This document shows positions 49,410 through 58,600 of a stretch of DNA of 64,000 bases, in pieces; positions within the stretch are counted from its first letter, which is position 1, and the number at the start of each line of letters is the position of its first letter. Origin of the DNA: Lysobacteraceae bacterium SCN 69-320. GTDB taxonomy: Bacteria > Pseudomonadota > Gammaproteobacteria > Xanthomonadales > Rhodanobacteraceae. The translations under genes were made by a program, and so were the position numbers. Under the pieces are notes generated by a model, which saw only the letters and a list, made by a program, of their open reading frames with translations, was not told where the DNA came from and did not search any database. The stretch lies in NCBI GenBank assembly GCA_001725155.1, contig MEFP01000005.1, positions 186,001 to 250,000 on the forward strand. Reading direction: 5' to 3'.

Positions 49410-50354
49410 ATGGGCATGGGGCGCCGCCGCAAGCACGACAAGGGACTGCCGAGCCGGGTCTACCTGCGGCGCGGCGCCTACTACTACGTCCGGCCCAGCG
49501 ACCAGAAGTGGCTGCCGCTCGGCAAGACAGAGCCAGAGATGCTGCGCGCGCTCGCGGCTGTGAAGGATGTCGGCGCGAACGCCCTGGCCGATCTCTTTGA
49601 CCGGTACGAACTCGAGATCCTGCCGACCAAGGCGCCGAAAACACGCAAGGATCAAACGCATCAGCTCAAGCGCTTGCGCCTCGCGTTCGCTGACTTCGCG
49701 ACGCCCGATGCGATCGAGCCGCGCGACATTGCCGCGTACCTCGATGCGAGCCCGAAGGCGGTCATGGCGAACCGGGAAATTGCCCTGCTCTCGCACGTGT
49801 TCAAGAAGGCAATCCGGTGGGGGCTGGCGAGCGTCAATCCGTGCACCGGCGTCGAGCGCAACAAAGAGCAGGTGCGGCGGTACTACGTCGAAGATTGGGA
49901 CTTCTGGCTTGCCTGGGTCTACGCGCCGGCGCACCTGCGAGCGCTGATGGAGCTCGCGTATCTGACCGGCCAGCGGCAGGAAGACGTGATGTCGATTCGG
50001 CTGGCGGATCTGCGCCAGGACGGGATCTACGTCAAGCAGCGCAAGACCGGTAACGAGATCATCGTGGGATGGACGCCGCGGCTGACAGCGCTGGTGGCGG
50101 CGCTGCGCGAGCGGCCGGTGGCGAGCGTGTGGCTCGTCGCCGACGGCCGCGGCCAGCGCTACACGCTCGCCGCGGTGCGCACGGCATGGACGCGGCTCAT
50201 GGAGCGCTGCCCGTGCAAGCGCTTCCAGTTCCGCGACATCCGGAAAAAGAGCGCGAACGACCACGAGACCGGCAGGCATCTCGGACACCGCGAGAAGGGC
50301 ACGCTGGCCCAGGTGTACCGCATCAAGCCGGCCGTCGTGCCTGGCATCGGCTGA
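49410..50354 (+). CDS. int: Tyrosine integrase
   Basis: The product is 314 aa. The catalytic set of tyrosine recombinases can be traced: R189 (TGQRQED), K212, R278 in RDIRKK, H293 (LGHRE) and Y303. In box II the usual HxxR reads RDIR, so the first His is Arg (R275). The enzyme should integrate at the 3' end of tRNA-Thr, 72 bases downstream. It is the last gene of the early operon. The start is just after the DUF4224 stop. Confidence 0.9.
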   Translation: MGMGRRRKHDKGLPSRVYLRRGAYYYVRPSDQKWLPLGKTEPEMLRALAAVKDVGANALADLFDRYELEILPTKAPKTRKDQTHQLKRLRLAFADFATPDAIEPRDIAAYLDASPKAVMANREIALLSHVFKKAIRWGLASVNPCTGVERNKEQVRRYYVEDWDFWLAWVYAPAHLRALMELAYLTGQRQEDVMSIRLADLRQDGIYVKQRKTGNEIIVGWTPRLTALVAALRERPVASVWLVADGRGQRYTLAAVRTAWTRLMERCPCKRFQFRDIRKKSANDHETGRHLGHREKGTLAQVYRIKPAVVPGIG

Positions 50355-50362
50355 GCAGAATA

Positions 50363-50389
50363 TTGGACGCGTCCAAAATGGTTTTGGAC
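50363..50389. promoter_or_regulatory. Inverted repeats beside attR
   Basis: A 14-bp perfect palindrome TTGGACGCGTCCAA (50363-50376) overlaps a second inverted pair, GTCCAAAA (50371-50378) and TTTTGGAC (50382-50389) with a 3-base loop. So TTGGAC/GTCCAA occurs three times in 27 bp. With no T tract it is unlikely to be a terminator; arm-type integrase sites are a better guess. Confidence 0.5.
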
Positions 50390-50425
50390 AGCGACCGAAA
50401 GCAGCGACCTAAGTGATTGATTTTA

Positions 50426-50501
50426 TGGTGCCGGTTGCAGGAATCGAACCCGCGACCTACTGATTACAAATCAGTTGCTCTACCGACTGAGCTAAACCGG
50501 C
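50426..50501 (-). tRNA. tRNA-Thr(TGT), integration target
   Basis: It has 76 nt including CCA. Acceptor arms GCCGGTT/AACCGGC pair perfectly, the anticodon loop TTTGTAA gives TGT, and the T arm is standard. Its 3' end faces the integrase, the usual geometry for a tRNA attachment site; the phage must restore the 3' end, so attR core lies here. The gene looks intact. Confidence 0.95.
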
Positions 50502-50675
50502 GCCGCGCGGATTGTAGGCGCGGCCGCGGCGGTGGGGCAACGCGAACGGCGGTCGGGCGGACTCCGACGGGGCTGGGCGGATGCCGGTCCGGGCCGCGTC
50601 GATCCCGGCCGGGTATCGGCCCGGCCGCCGCCCGTCTCACTGCACGCCGAAGCAGCCATGCAGCGACCTGCCGCC

Positions 50676-51599
50676 TCAGCCGCGCGGATGATGCTGCGCA
50701 TGCAGCCGCTTGAGGCCTTCGCGGGCGACGTAGGTGTAGATCTGCGTCGTCGACAGGGAGCTGTGGCCGAGCAGCAGCTGCAGCGCACGCAGGTCGGCGC
50801 CGTGGTTGAGCAGGTGGGTGGCGAAGGAATGACGCAGCACGTGCGGCGAGATGCGCTGGCTGGCGATGCCGGCGACCTGGCCGTGTTTCTTGACCATGGT
50901 CCAGAACATCTGCCGCGTCATGCCGGCGGCGCGGGCGGTCACGAAGACGGCTTCGGCGATGCGGCCGCGCAGCAGCACGGGGCGCGACTGCTGCACGTAC
51001 TGCTCGAGCCAGTGCTGGGCTTCTTCGCCGAGCGGCACGAGGCGGTCCTTGCCGCCCTTGCCGGTCACGCGCAGCACGCCCTGGCGCAGGTTGATCTGGT
51101 CGGCGCGCAGGCCGACGAGTTCGCTGACGCGCAGGCCGGTCGCATACAGCAGTTCGAGCATCGCGCGGTCGCGCAGGCCCAACGGCGTGGCGATGTCGGG
51201 CGCGCGGATCAGCGCTTCGACTTCGCCTTCGCTGAGCGCTTTCGGCAAGGCACGCGGGAGTTTCGGCGCATCCAGCAGCAGGGTCGGGTCCTGCTCGACC
51301 AGGCCGAGGCGGCGCATGAGCCTGTAGTAGCGCCGCAAGGTGGACAGCAGCCGCGCGTTGGAACGCGCCGTGTATTTCGCCGCGGCGCGCGCGGCCAGAT
51401 AGCGATACAGCAGTTCGCGCGAGGCCGTCGCGAGGCCGGCGTCCTGCCCGGCCAGCCAGCGCGCGAAGCCGACCAGATCGCTGCGATAGCTGGCCAGCGT
51501 GTTCTCAGCCAGGCCGAATTCGGACCAGGCCCGTTCGACGAACTGCTCGATCGCGGCACGATCATGTTCGGGCAATGGCGGGGATTCGATCTCGGTCAT
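50676..51599 (-). CDS. xerD: Site-specific recombinase XerD
   Basis: The product is 307 aa, about family length. The core-binding domain is at the front (WLAGQDAGLATASRELLYRY). The catalytic Arg is in GLRVSELVGLR, the Lys in GKGGKDRLVP, HVLRHSFATHLL gives HxxR, and LGHSSLSTTQIYTYV gives His and Tyr. With XerC it resolves chromosome dimers at dif. It is a host gene, not part of the prophage, despite being near the integrase. Confidence 0.93.
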   Translation of the reverse strand: MTEIESPPLPEHDRAAIEQFVERAWSEFGLAENTLASYRSDLVGFARWLAGQDAGLATASRELLYRYLAARAAAKYTARSNARLLSTLRRYYRLMRRLGLVEQDPTLLLDAPKLPRALPKALSEGEVEALIRAPDIATPLGLRDRAMLELLYATGLRVSELVGLRADQINLRQGVLRVTGKGGKDRLVPLGEEAQHWLEQYVQQSRPVLLRGRIAEAVFVTARAAGMTRQMFWTMVKKHGQVAGIASQRISPHVLRHSFATHLLNHGADLRALQLLLGHSSLSTTQIYTYVAREGLKRLHAQHHPRG

Positions 51600-51700
51600 G
51601 CGCGGAACCGGCGGAAAGGCGCGCAGCGTAGCGCAAAGCCCGTGCAGCGGATGACAGTGCGCACGAATGGCTGCATGCTTGCGCGGTTTCTCCTGCCGAA

Positions 51701-52135
51701 ATGCCGCGCATGACCGACGCCACGCCCCGGCCGGCCCATCTGGGCTGGCGCCTCGCCGCCGCGATCTACGATCTGTTTCCGCTGATCGCCATCTGGATGG
51801 TGACCGGCACCGTGGCGATGATCGCGACGCGCGGGACGCTGGACTACCACGCGCTCTGGTATCGCCTGCTGCTACTCGGCGTCACGGCGGCCTACTACGT
51901 GCCGTCCTGGCACTACGGCGGCCAGACCATCGGCATGCGCGCCTGGCGTCTGCGCCTCGCCGACGGCAGCGGACGTCCGCCGGGCTGGGGCGCGGCGCTG
52001 CTGCGCTTCGTCGTCGCGCCGTTGTCGCTGGCCGCCGGCGCGCTGGGCTTTCTCTGGTGCCTGTTCGAGCGCGAGCGGCGCGGCTGGCACGATCTGGCCG
52101 CCGGCACGCGCCTGCTGCGGCTGCCGAAATCCTGA
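51701..52135 (+). CDS. RDD family membrane protein
   Basis: The product is 144 aa (or 141 from a second ATG at 51710). The RDD pattern is present: GWRLAAAIYDLFPLIAIWMV, then YYVPSWHYGGQTIGMRAWRLRL. Three membrane helices are visible. RDD proteins have uncertain function; some act in ion homeostasis. It is divergent from xerD. Confidence 0.8.
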   Translation: MPRMTDATPRPAHLGWRLAAAIYDLFPLIAIWMVTGTVAMIATRGTLDYHALWYRLLLLGVTAAYYVPSWHYGGQTIGMRAWRLRLADGSGRPPGWGAALLRFVVAPLSLAAGALGFLWCLFERERRGWHDLAAGTRLLRLPKS

Positions 52136-52147
52136 CGCGGCCACGTC

Positions 52148-52561
52148 ATGCCCGAACAGATCCTGCTCGTCGCCGGCGCGCTGATCTTCGGCACGCTCGG
52201 CCTGATCCATCTGATCTGCACTTTCGCCGGCGGCGCGTTCGCGCCGCGCGATGCGGCGACGCGCACGGCGATGGAATCGACCTCGCCGCAGCTGACGCGC
52301 GAGACCACGATGTGGCGCGCCTGGATCGGCTTCAACGCGAGCCACAGCCTCGGTGCGATCGTGTTCGCCGTGTTCGTGCTGCTGCTCGCGCTGGGGCACA
52401 TGCCGCTGCTGCGCGCAGCACCCGTATTCGCCTGGGTCGCCGCGCTCAACGCAGTGGCCTGGCTGTGGCTGGCCCGGCGCTACTGGTTCCGCGTGCCGTT
52501 CGTCGGGCTGCTGCTGGCGAGCCTGTGTTTCGCGATCGCGGCGCTGCGCCTGAGCTTCTGA
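52148..52561 (+). CDS. Conserved small membrane protein
   Basis: The product is 137 aa with four hydrophobic helices (QILLVAGALIFGTLGLIHLI first). It contains TTMWRAWIGFNASHSLG, a pattern I have seen in small uncharacterised membrane proteins. It starts 13 bases after the RDD gene, so the two may be co-transcribed. The function is unknown. Confidence 0.7.
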   Translation: MPEQILLVAGALIFGTLGLIHLICTFAGGAFAPRDAATRTAMESTSPQLTRETTMWRAWIGFNASHSLGAIVFAVFVLLLALGHMPLLRAAPVFAWVAALNAVAWLWLARRYWFRVPFVGLLLASLCFAIAALRLSF

Positions 52562-52571
52562 ACGCCGCGCG

Positions 52572-53672
52572 TCAGCCCGCCCTGCGGAAGTACCAGACCG
52601 CCAGCGCGATCAGCAGCAGCGCGGGCAATGCCGTCGCAAACGCGAGGTTCACGCCGTAGACGGCGCCGACGTTGGACAGCGAGCGCTGCAGGAAGCCCCA
52701 GGCAATCGCCAGCACCATGCCGATGAAAATGCGTTTGCCCATGCCGCCGCTGCGCAGGGTGCCGAACGCCGACGGCAGCGCGCAGAACACGAGCACGAGT
52801 ACGTTGAGCGGCCAGAACAGGCGGGTCCAGAACGCCTTCTCGAACTCCTGCGCGTCCTGGCCGTTGCGCTTGAGGTAACGGATGTTGCGGCGCAGGTCGC
52901 TGACCGACAGATAGTCGGGCTGGACGATGGACAGCGCGAGCATGCGCGGGTCCAGGCCCGACTTCCAATGCGTGGTTGCCTCGGTCGTGCTGGTCGCGTC
53001 GGCTTCGCCGAAGCGCGTGCGGCGCACGTTCTGCATGGTCCATTCGCCGACGCGGTGCAGCGCAGTCTCGGCGATCGCGATCGACAGCAGCTGGCCCTTG
53101 GGCGTGAACTCGAACACGCGCACGTCGGCCAGGCTCACTTCGCGCACGCCGTCGACCTGGCGCGTCGTGCCTTGCTTGGCATTGATGAACGTGTCCCCGT
53201 CGCGCGCCCAGATGCCGCCGCCGCGCTGGCCGATCGCGACGGTGTCGGACTTGGCGCGCAGCGCCAGCGCCTGGGCCTGCTGTTCGGCAGCCGGCGCGAC
53301 GGTCTCGCCGACGGCCGCGACGAGCAGGGTCGCCACGGCCAGCGAGAACGCCGCCGACAGGCAGATGCGCATCTTCGACAGGCCCGCGGCACGCAGTGCG
53401 GTGAGCTCGCCGGTGCCGGCCAGTGCGCCCATGCCGAGCAGCGAGCCGATCAGCGCGGCATTGCCGAACCATTCGTAGCTGCGCCGCGGCACGGTCAGCA
53501 GGATCTGCAGCGCGACCGTGCCGACGCCGTAGTTGCCCTTGCCGGCATCGGAGGCTTCGCGCACGAACGCCTGCGCGGCGTCCAGACCGACCAGCAGCAG
53601 CCAGGTCACGAGCACGGCCGAGAACGTGCTGTAGGCGACGAGCCGGTCGACCCGCTTGATGCGCCAGATCAT
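52572..53672 (-). CDS. lptG: LPS export permease LptG
   Basis: The product is 366 aa, with six membrane helices and a periplasmic beta-jellyroll part (about residues 100-270) typical of the LptF/G family. MIWRIKRVDRLVAYSTFSAV is the usual LptG start. LptG and LptF form the LptB2FG transporter that moves lipopolysaccharide from the inner membrane to the Lpt bridge. Its start overlaps the lptF stop (ATGA). Confidence 0.92.
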   Translation of the reverse strand: MIWRIKRVDRLVAYSTFSAVLVTWLLLVGLDAAQAFVREASDAGKGNYGVGTVALQILLTVPRRSYEWFGNAALIGSLLGMGALAGTGELTALRAAGLSKMRICLSAAFSLAVATLLVAAVGETVAPAAEQQAQALALRAKSDTVAIGQRGGGIWARDGDTFINAKQGTTRQVDGVREVSLADVRVFEFTPKGQLLSIAIAETALHRVGEWTMQNVRRTRFGEADATSTTEATTHWKSGLDPRMLALSIVQPDYLSVSDLRRNIRYLKRNGQDAQEFEKAFWTRLFWPLNVLVLVFCALPSAFGTLRSGGMGKRIFIGMVLAIAWGFLQRSLSNVGAVYGVNLAFATALPALLLIALAVWYFRRAG

Positions 53673-54805
53673 GCGCGCTCTCCGCGCGCCGCGGATTTGC
53701 GCCGTTCGCCTTTCGGCGCCGGCGCAGCAATGCGGTCGCTGCGCCAGAGCAGCCACAGCGCCAGCGCCGCGGCCGGCAGATGCACCCACCACAGGCCGAC
53801 GAACGACGGTGCGCGGCCCTGTTCGATCAGCGCGCGGCCGAAGCCGAGCCAGCCCAGGTAGATCAGATAGCAGAGCAAGGCCACGAGCACGCTGGCATAG
53901 CGCGCCTCGCGCGGCCGCGTGCGCGACAGCGGCACGGCGAGCAGGGCGAGGATGGCCGCCGACAGCGGCGCGGCCAGGCGCCAGTGCAGCTCGGCGCGCT
54001 GCAGCGGTTCGTTGCTGGCCAGCAGCTCGCCAGTCGGCACGGCGCGCTTGAGCGCCTCGGGCGTGTCGTCGGATTCGTTGTCGGCCAGGGCGATGTCGTT
54101 GCCCTTGAAACGCAGCAGGCGGAAATCGTCGTGACCGATGCGGCCTTCGACGCGGAAGCCGTCCTGCAGTGCCAGGAAGCGGCCCTCGCCGTCGCTTTCG
54201 CGGCGCAATTCACCGCGTTCGGCGGTGATCACGTCGATGCGCGTGTCTTCGCCGTCGGCGCGCTCGGTCTCGACGAACATGCGCTCGAAGCGCGAACCGC
54301 GATCGTTCATGCCGCCGACGTAGATCACGCCGCCGCGCCCCGGCAGCTGCACGAAACGGCCGGCTTCCAGGCCGGCCACGACCAGCGAGCGGTTCGCTTC
54401 CTCGACCAGGCTGTGGGACAGCCGCTGCGCCGCCGGCGCCAGCCAGAACGAGATCAGGCCGATGCCGACGATGACTGGCGCGGCCAGCCAGGTCAGCGGA
54501 CGCAACAGACCGGTCAGCGGCATGCCTACGCCCTGCAGCACGGCCATCTCGCTGTCGCGCCAGAGCCGGCCGTAGGCCAGCAGCACACCGATGAACAGGG
54601 CCAGCGGCAGCAGGATGCTCAGCGCATCCAAGGTACGCAAGCCCAGGATTTCAAACACCAGATTGCCCGGCAGCCGGCCGCGCGCGACCTTGGTCAGGAC
54701 ATCGGTGATGGTGCCGCCCAGAGTCACGACCAGCAGGACGACGGCGCTGGCGAAGCCGCCGAAAGCCAGTTCGCGCAAGAGATAGCGATCAATGATTCTG
54801 AGCAT
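53669..54805 (-). CDS. lptF: LPS export permease LptF
   Basis: The product is 378 aa starting MLRIIDRYLLRELAFGGFAS, the family N-terminus. A GTITDVLTKVARGRLPGNLVF loop and six helices are visible. It works with LptG and LptB in LPS export. It is divergent from pepA, a pairing common in gammaproteobacteria. Confidence 0.93.
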   Translation of the reverse strand: MLRIIDRYLLRELAFGGFASAVVLLVVTLGGTITDVLTKVARGRLPGNLVFEILGLRTLDALSILLPLALFIGVLLAYGRLWRDSEMAVLQGVGMPLTGLLRPLTWLAAPVIVGIGLISFWLAPAAQRLSHSLVEEANRSLVVAGLEAGRFVQLPGRGGVIYVGGMNDRGSRFERMFVETERADGEDTRIDVITAERGELRRESDGEGRFLALQDGFRVEGRIGHDDFRLLRFKGNDIALADNESDDTPEALKRAVPTGELLASNEPLQRAELHWRLAAPLSAAILALLAVPLSRTRPREARYASVLVALLCYLIYLGWLGFGRALIEQGRAPSFVGLWWVHLPAAALALWLLWRSDRIAAPAPKGERRKSAARGERA

Positions 54806-54939
54806 TGTGAAGGGCTTGTGCGATAATCCGGGCGCTTGTGCCGGTCGCGCACAAGAACATTCCCCCAAAGTTTAACCGGCCAGGCCCCGCGGCGCGGCAT
54901 GCGTAGCGGGTCCGGGCCACTTTCGTCCGGTGCCCGTTC
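54806..54939. promoter_or_regulatory. Divergent lptF/pepA intergenic region
   Basis: These 134 bp separate the divergent genes. A GATAAT word (about 54823) is a possible -10 for one direction but I cannot pair it with a good -35. Both promoters must lie here because no other space exists. Confidence 0.4.
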
Positions 54940-56418
54940 ATGACGATCCAGTTCTCTCTTGCCAGCGCCACTCCCGAAACCGAAGCGACGCCCTGCGTCG
55001 TCGTCGGTGTCTATGAAGACAAGATGCTGACCAGCGCCGCCGCGCGGGTCGACGAAGCCTCGGGCGGCACGATCAAGCGCCTGATTGATTCCGGCGACGT
55101 CAGCGGCAAGCTGGGCAGCAACCATGTGCTGTTCGGCCTGTCCGGCATCAACGCCGCGCGCGTACTGGTGGTCGGCCTCGGCGAGCAGAAGAAGCTCGAC
55201 AGCGCGCGCTTCCAGCGCGCCTCCAGCGAAGCCGCACGGGTGCTCAAGGGTCTGCCGATCGCCGGTGCGACCTCGTTCCTGACCGAAATCGACGTGCCGG
55301 GCCGCGACCTGCACTGGAAGCTGCGCACGGCAGCGCTGGCGACCGACCATGCCGCGTACAAGTACACGGCCACGTTCAAGCCCAAGGACAAGCCGCGCGG
55401 CGACAGCTTCGGCGCGATCGCCTTCGCCGCCGACGCGTCGGCCCGGTCTGCGCTGGACCAGGCAGCGGCCATCGCCGCCGGCGTGCGCCAGGCACGCGAG
55501 CTCGGCAACCTGCCGCCGAACGTCTGCAACCCGGCCTATATCGCGGCGCAGGCGCAGAAGTACGCCGAGGCCACCGACGGCGTCAGCTGCGAAGTGCTCG
55601 AACGCGAGCAGATGCAGGAACTCGGCATGGGCTCGCTGCTCGGCGTCGCACAGGGCTCGGCCAATCCGCCCAAGCTCGTGGTGCTGCGCTGGAACGGCGG
55701 CGGCAACGCGCGGCCGTATGCGCTGGTCGGCAAGGGCATCACGTTCGACACGGGCGGCATCTCGCTGAAGCCCGGCCCGGGCATGGAAGAAATGAAGTTC
55801 GACATGTGCGGCGCGGCCGGCATGTTCGGAGCGTTCGTCGCGGCCACGACCCTGAAGCTGCCGCTGAATCTGGTCTGCGTGCTGGCTGCGGTCGAGAACA
55901 TGCCCGACGGCAGCTCCTACCGCCCGAGCGACGTGCTGACCAGCATGTCGGGCCTGACCATCGAAGTGCTCAATACCGACGCCGAAGGCCGCCTGATCCT
56001 CTGCGACGCGCTGACCTACGTGCAGAAGTACAACCCGCAGGTCATCATCGACGCGGCCACCCTGACCGGCGCCTGCGTGATCGCGCTGGGCAAGCACGCC
56101 TCGGGCCTCATGAGCAAGGACGACGAGCTGGCCGATCAGCTGCTCGCCGCCGGCAATGCCAGCCTCGACCGCGCCTGGCGCCTGCCGCTCTGGGACGACT
56201 ACCAGAGCCAGCTCGATTCGGGCTTCGCCGACGTGGCCAACATCGGCGGCAAGAACGCCGGCGCGATCACCGCAGGCTGCTTCCTCGCGCGCTTCACCGA
56301 AGGCCAGCGCTGGGCCCACCTGGACGTGGCCGGCACGGCCTGGGACGAAGGCCGCAAGGGCCTCGCCACCGGTCGCCCGGTGCCGCTGCTGGTGCAGTAC
56401 CTGATCGACCGCTGCTGA
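54940..56418 (+). CDS. pepA: Leucyl aminopeptidase PepA (M17)
   Basis: The product is 492 aa. The M17 signature NTDAEGRLILCDAL is present, and the metal ligands lie in VGKGITFDTGGISLKPG and MKFDMCGAAG. It is a hexameric dizinc enzyme that releases N-terminal residues; in some bacteria it also binds DNA and acts in Xer recombination. The N-terminal domain is of normal length. Confidence 0.96.
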   Translation: MTIQFSLASATPETEATPCVVVGVYEDKMLTSAAARVDEASGGTIKRLIDSGDVSGKLGSNHVLFGLSGINAARVLVVGLGEQKKLDSARFQRASSEAARVLKGLPIAGATSFLTEIDVPGRDLHWKLRTAALATDHAAYKYTATFKPKDKPRGDSFGAIAFAADASARSALDQAAAIAAGVRQARELGNLPPNVCNPAYIAAQAQKYAEATDGVSCEVLEREQMQELGMGSLLGVAQGSANPPKLVVLRWNGGGNARPYALVGKGITFDTGGISLKPGPGMEEMKFDMCGAAGMFGAFVAATTLKLPLNLVCVLAAVENMPDGSSYRPSDVLTSMSGLTIEVLNTDAEGRLILCDALTYVQKYNPQVIIDAATLTGACVIALGKHASGLMSKDDELADQLLAAGNASLDRAWRLPLWDDYQSQLDSGFADVANIGGKNAGAITAGCFLARFTEGQRWAHLDVAGTAWDEGRKGLATGRPVPLLVQYLIDRC

Positions 56419-56429
56419 CGCACGCCCGT

Positions 56430-56461
56430 CGGCGCCGCAGGCCTGCAGGCTTGCGGCGCCG
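56430..56461. terminator. Hairpin between pepA and holC
   Basis: A perfect 10-bp stem CGGCGCCGCA (56430-56439)/TGCGGCGCCG (56452-56461) encloses a palindromic GCCTGCAGGC. There is no strong T tract; it may attenuate transcription into holC. Confidence 0.45.
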
Positions 56462-56509
56462 ATACCGTCCGCCACATCGTTGCGTCCACTCCTACCGGCT
56501 ACGCGATCC

Positions 56510-56932
56510 ATGCCCCGCGCCGACTTCTACCTGATCGACAAGCCGCGTTTCCGCGCCGACCCGCTGCTGCTGGTCTGCGAACTCGCGCGGCGCGCGTATG
56601 CGAGCGGGCAGCCGACCCTGATCCTCGCGCGCTCTTTGGAACAGGCCGAGGAAATCGACGGCAAGCTCTGGGAGTTCGACGAGGACGCGTTCATACCGCA
56701 CCAGATCGCCGGCGACGAGGACGACGAAGTCACGCCGGTACTCGTCGTCGCCCCCGGCACCACGACGCCCGACCGGCCTTTGGTCATCAACCTGCGCGAC
56801 GACTGCGCACCGGGCCTGTTCGAGCGCGTGCTCGAAGTCGTGCCGGCCGAGGAATCGCAGCGGCTGGGTTCGCGCGAGCGCTGGAAGACCTACAAGCACG
56901 CGGGATTCGAGCTCAAGAAGTTCGACATGTGA
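56510..56932 (+). CDS. holC: DNA polymerase III chi subunit
   Basis: The product is 140 aa starting MPRADFYLIDKPRFRADPLL. The HolC pattern is clear: LVCELARRAYASGQPTLILA, LWEFDEDAFIPHQ and a C-terminal WKTYKHAGFELKKF. Chi links the clamp loader to SSB at the replication fork. It follows pepA as in many proteobacteria. Confidence 0.92.
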   Translation: MPRADFYLIDKPRFRADPLLLVCELARRAYASGQPTLILARSLEQAEEIDGKLWEFDEDAFIPHQIAGDEDDEVTPVLVVAPGTTTPDRPLVINLRDDCAPGLFERVLEVVPAEESQRLGSRERWKTYKHAGFELKKFDM

Positions 56933-57262
56933 GGCTGCTCGCGGCGCGCGGGAGTTGTCGACTGCGCCCGGGAGGCTGGCGGCTGTACGCGGAAGCGCGG
57001 ACCTGGGCGCTTCGCCGGCTGGTGGCGAATGTGCGCCAGCGAAGGAATGCATGCGCGCCGGCGAACGGTCGCGGGTGCGCCTCGTCGAACGGTGCAGCGA
57101 ATGGGATGGAGCCTCGTTCGGCGTTCGCGGCGCGGGAAGACCTCGACGTTGCGCATTGCCGCGTCCTCGGCAACCCGGCCGTCAATGTGGACCTGTATCG
57201 CCCTGATTCGGCCCCAGGCTTGCTCCGTCGCATTTCGCCGACGCACGCCAAGGAACCGCGCC
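56933..57262. other. Intergenic region after holC
   Basis: I see no gene in these 330 bp. In many related genomes valS follows holC; here it does not. Several short frames are antiframe artefacts. No clear promoter or strong hairpin stands out. Confidence 0.35.
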
Positions 57263-58198
57263 ATGACGCTCGATACCGCCTGCGGCACACCGCATGGAGC
57301 CCCCGTCGACTACAACTGGACGCGCCTGCTGCGCCGCGACGAGACGCCACACGCGCGCCTGCGCCTGCGCCCGGGCACCGCGCGTCTGCTGCGCGCGTTC
57401 GGCGTGCTCGCCGCCGCGCCGGCCGCCGGTCCTGCGGCAACGGCCATCGTCGACGGCGCCCCGGTCGGTGATGCCGCCACGACAGCCGGCATCGATGCGC
57501 AGGCCATCATCGAACTGCGCCAATACACCCTGCATCCGGGACAACGCGACAGCTTGATCGCATTGTTCGAGCGCCAGTTCGTCGAATCCCAGGAAGCCGA
57601 AGGCATGCGCCTGCTCGGCCAGTTCCGCGATCTCGACGATCCGGATCGCTTCGTCTGGCTGCGCAGTTTCTCCGACATGCCGGCGCGCCGCGCCGCACTG
57701 CAAGCCTTTTACGGCGGACCGGTCTGGAAGGCACATCGCGAAGCCGCGAATGCGACGATGATGGATTCGGACGACGTGCTGTTGCTGCGGCCAGCCGATA
57801 CGACTGCCGGGTTCGCGCTCGCCGGACGCCCGCGCCCGGCACCCGATGCGCAGGACAGCACAGCCGCTCTCGTCGTCGCCCATGTCCACTATCTGCGGCG
57901 CCCCGCGTCGCCGGCCGAATTCGATCTGATCCGCACGCGCGGCGAGGCAGGCTGGCGTGCGCAGGGCGCGCGTCCGCTGGCGCGGCTGGTCAGCGAATAC
58001 GCCGAAAACACATTCCCGGCCCTGCCCGTACGCCGCGGCGAGCACGTGCTCGTCACATTCACGGCTTTCGACGACGCGGCACATCACGAGCGGGCAATGG
58101 CCGTCGCGCAGGAACTCGAAAGCGCGCTGCAACCGTATCGGTCGCGCGCAAGCGAAACCCTGCGCCTGCAGCCGACGCGACGCTCGCTGCTGCGCTGA
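57263..58198 (+). CDS. NIPSNAP-like protein
   Basis: The product is 311 aa, start MTLDTACGTPHGAPVDYNW. A central NIPSNAP-type segment is clear (IIELRQYTLHPGQRDSLIALFERQFV, GQFRDLDDPDRFVWLRSF, AALQAFYGGPVWK). This ferredoxin-like dimeric alpha/beta-barrel fold recurs in its second half. The function of bacterial members is not established. The start is the best ATG for an unambiguous N-terminus. Confidence 0.7.
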   Translation: MTLDTACGTPHGAPVDYNWTRLLRRDETPHARLRLRPGTARLLRAFGVLAAAPAAGPAATAIVDGAPVGDAATTAGIDAQAIIELRQYTLHPGQRDSLIALFERQFVESQEAEGMRLLGQFRDLDDPDRFVWLRSFSDMPARRAALQAFYGGPVWKAHREAANATMMDSDDVLLLRPADTTAGFALAGRPRPAPDAQDSTAALVVAHVHYLRRPASPAEFDLIRTRGEAGWRAQGARPLARLVSEYAENTFPALPVRRGEHVLVTFTAFDDAAHHERAMAVAQELESALQPYRSRASETLRLQPTRRSLLR

Positions 58199-58600
58199 GC
58201 GCCGCGCGCGATGGTTGCGACGATCCGGCATCGGGCCGGAGGGCATGGGGGGGGATGCGTTGCCGCGCAGACACGCCCGTATCGTCGAGATCTTATGGAG
58301 TGTGTCGATCCGAAACGACGACAGCGCTTTCGCGACCGAAACGCAACGTCGCCAGACGAGGTCATGCCGGCCGCTCTCCGGCGGCTCGCAGGATCGACGG
58401 TCGAGAAAAATAGCAAAGGAGATTTTTTAAAAATCCGCAAGAAGAATGCCGGAAGGCACTGCGGACAGGGGGACCGGGACGGCATTTCGGACACAACCCC
58501 AACGGGGATCATTTTATCGAGTCCGGGCCACGTTTTGCAGTCCTGACAAGCGCCCGGCCGCGCGCTACCTTGCGCCGCCCGCTCTCCCCCGGACCCCGCC
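58199..58600. other. Intergenic region with an AT-rich patch
   Basis: No convincing gene lies here. An AT-rich stretch at about 58405-58440 (ATAGCAAAGGAGATTTTTTA) is unlike the surrounding GC-rich DNA and could be a remnant of mobile DNA or a promoter region. A CCCC-GGGG hairpin followed by ATTTT lies near 58495-58515, a possible weak terminator. A 111-aa frame at 58211..58546 has no domain features. Confidence 0.35.

Noticed and set aside
50676-51599. xerD as a second phage integrase
   Set aside because: Its motifs, length and position after the tRNA fit the host XerD.
53780-54826. 348-aa rightward frame opposite lptF
   Set aside because: Low-complexity antisense of a certain gene with no motif.
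54724-56511. 595-aa leftward frame opposite pepA
   Set aside because: Antisense shadow of pepA; Arg/Ala/Gly/His composition and no domain.
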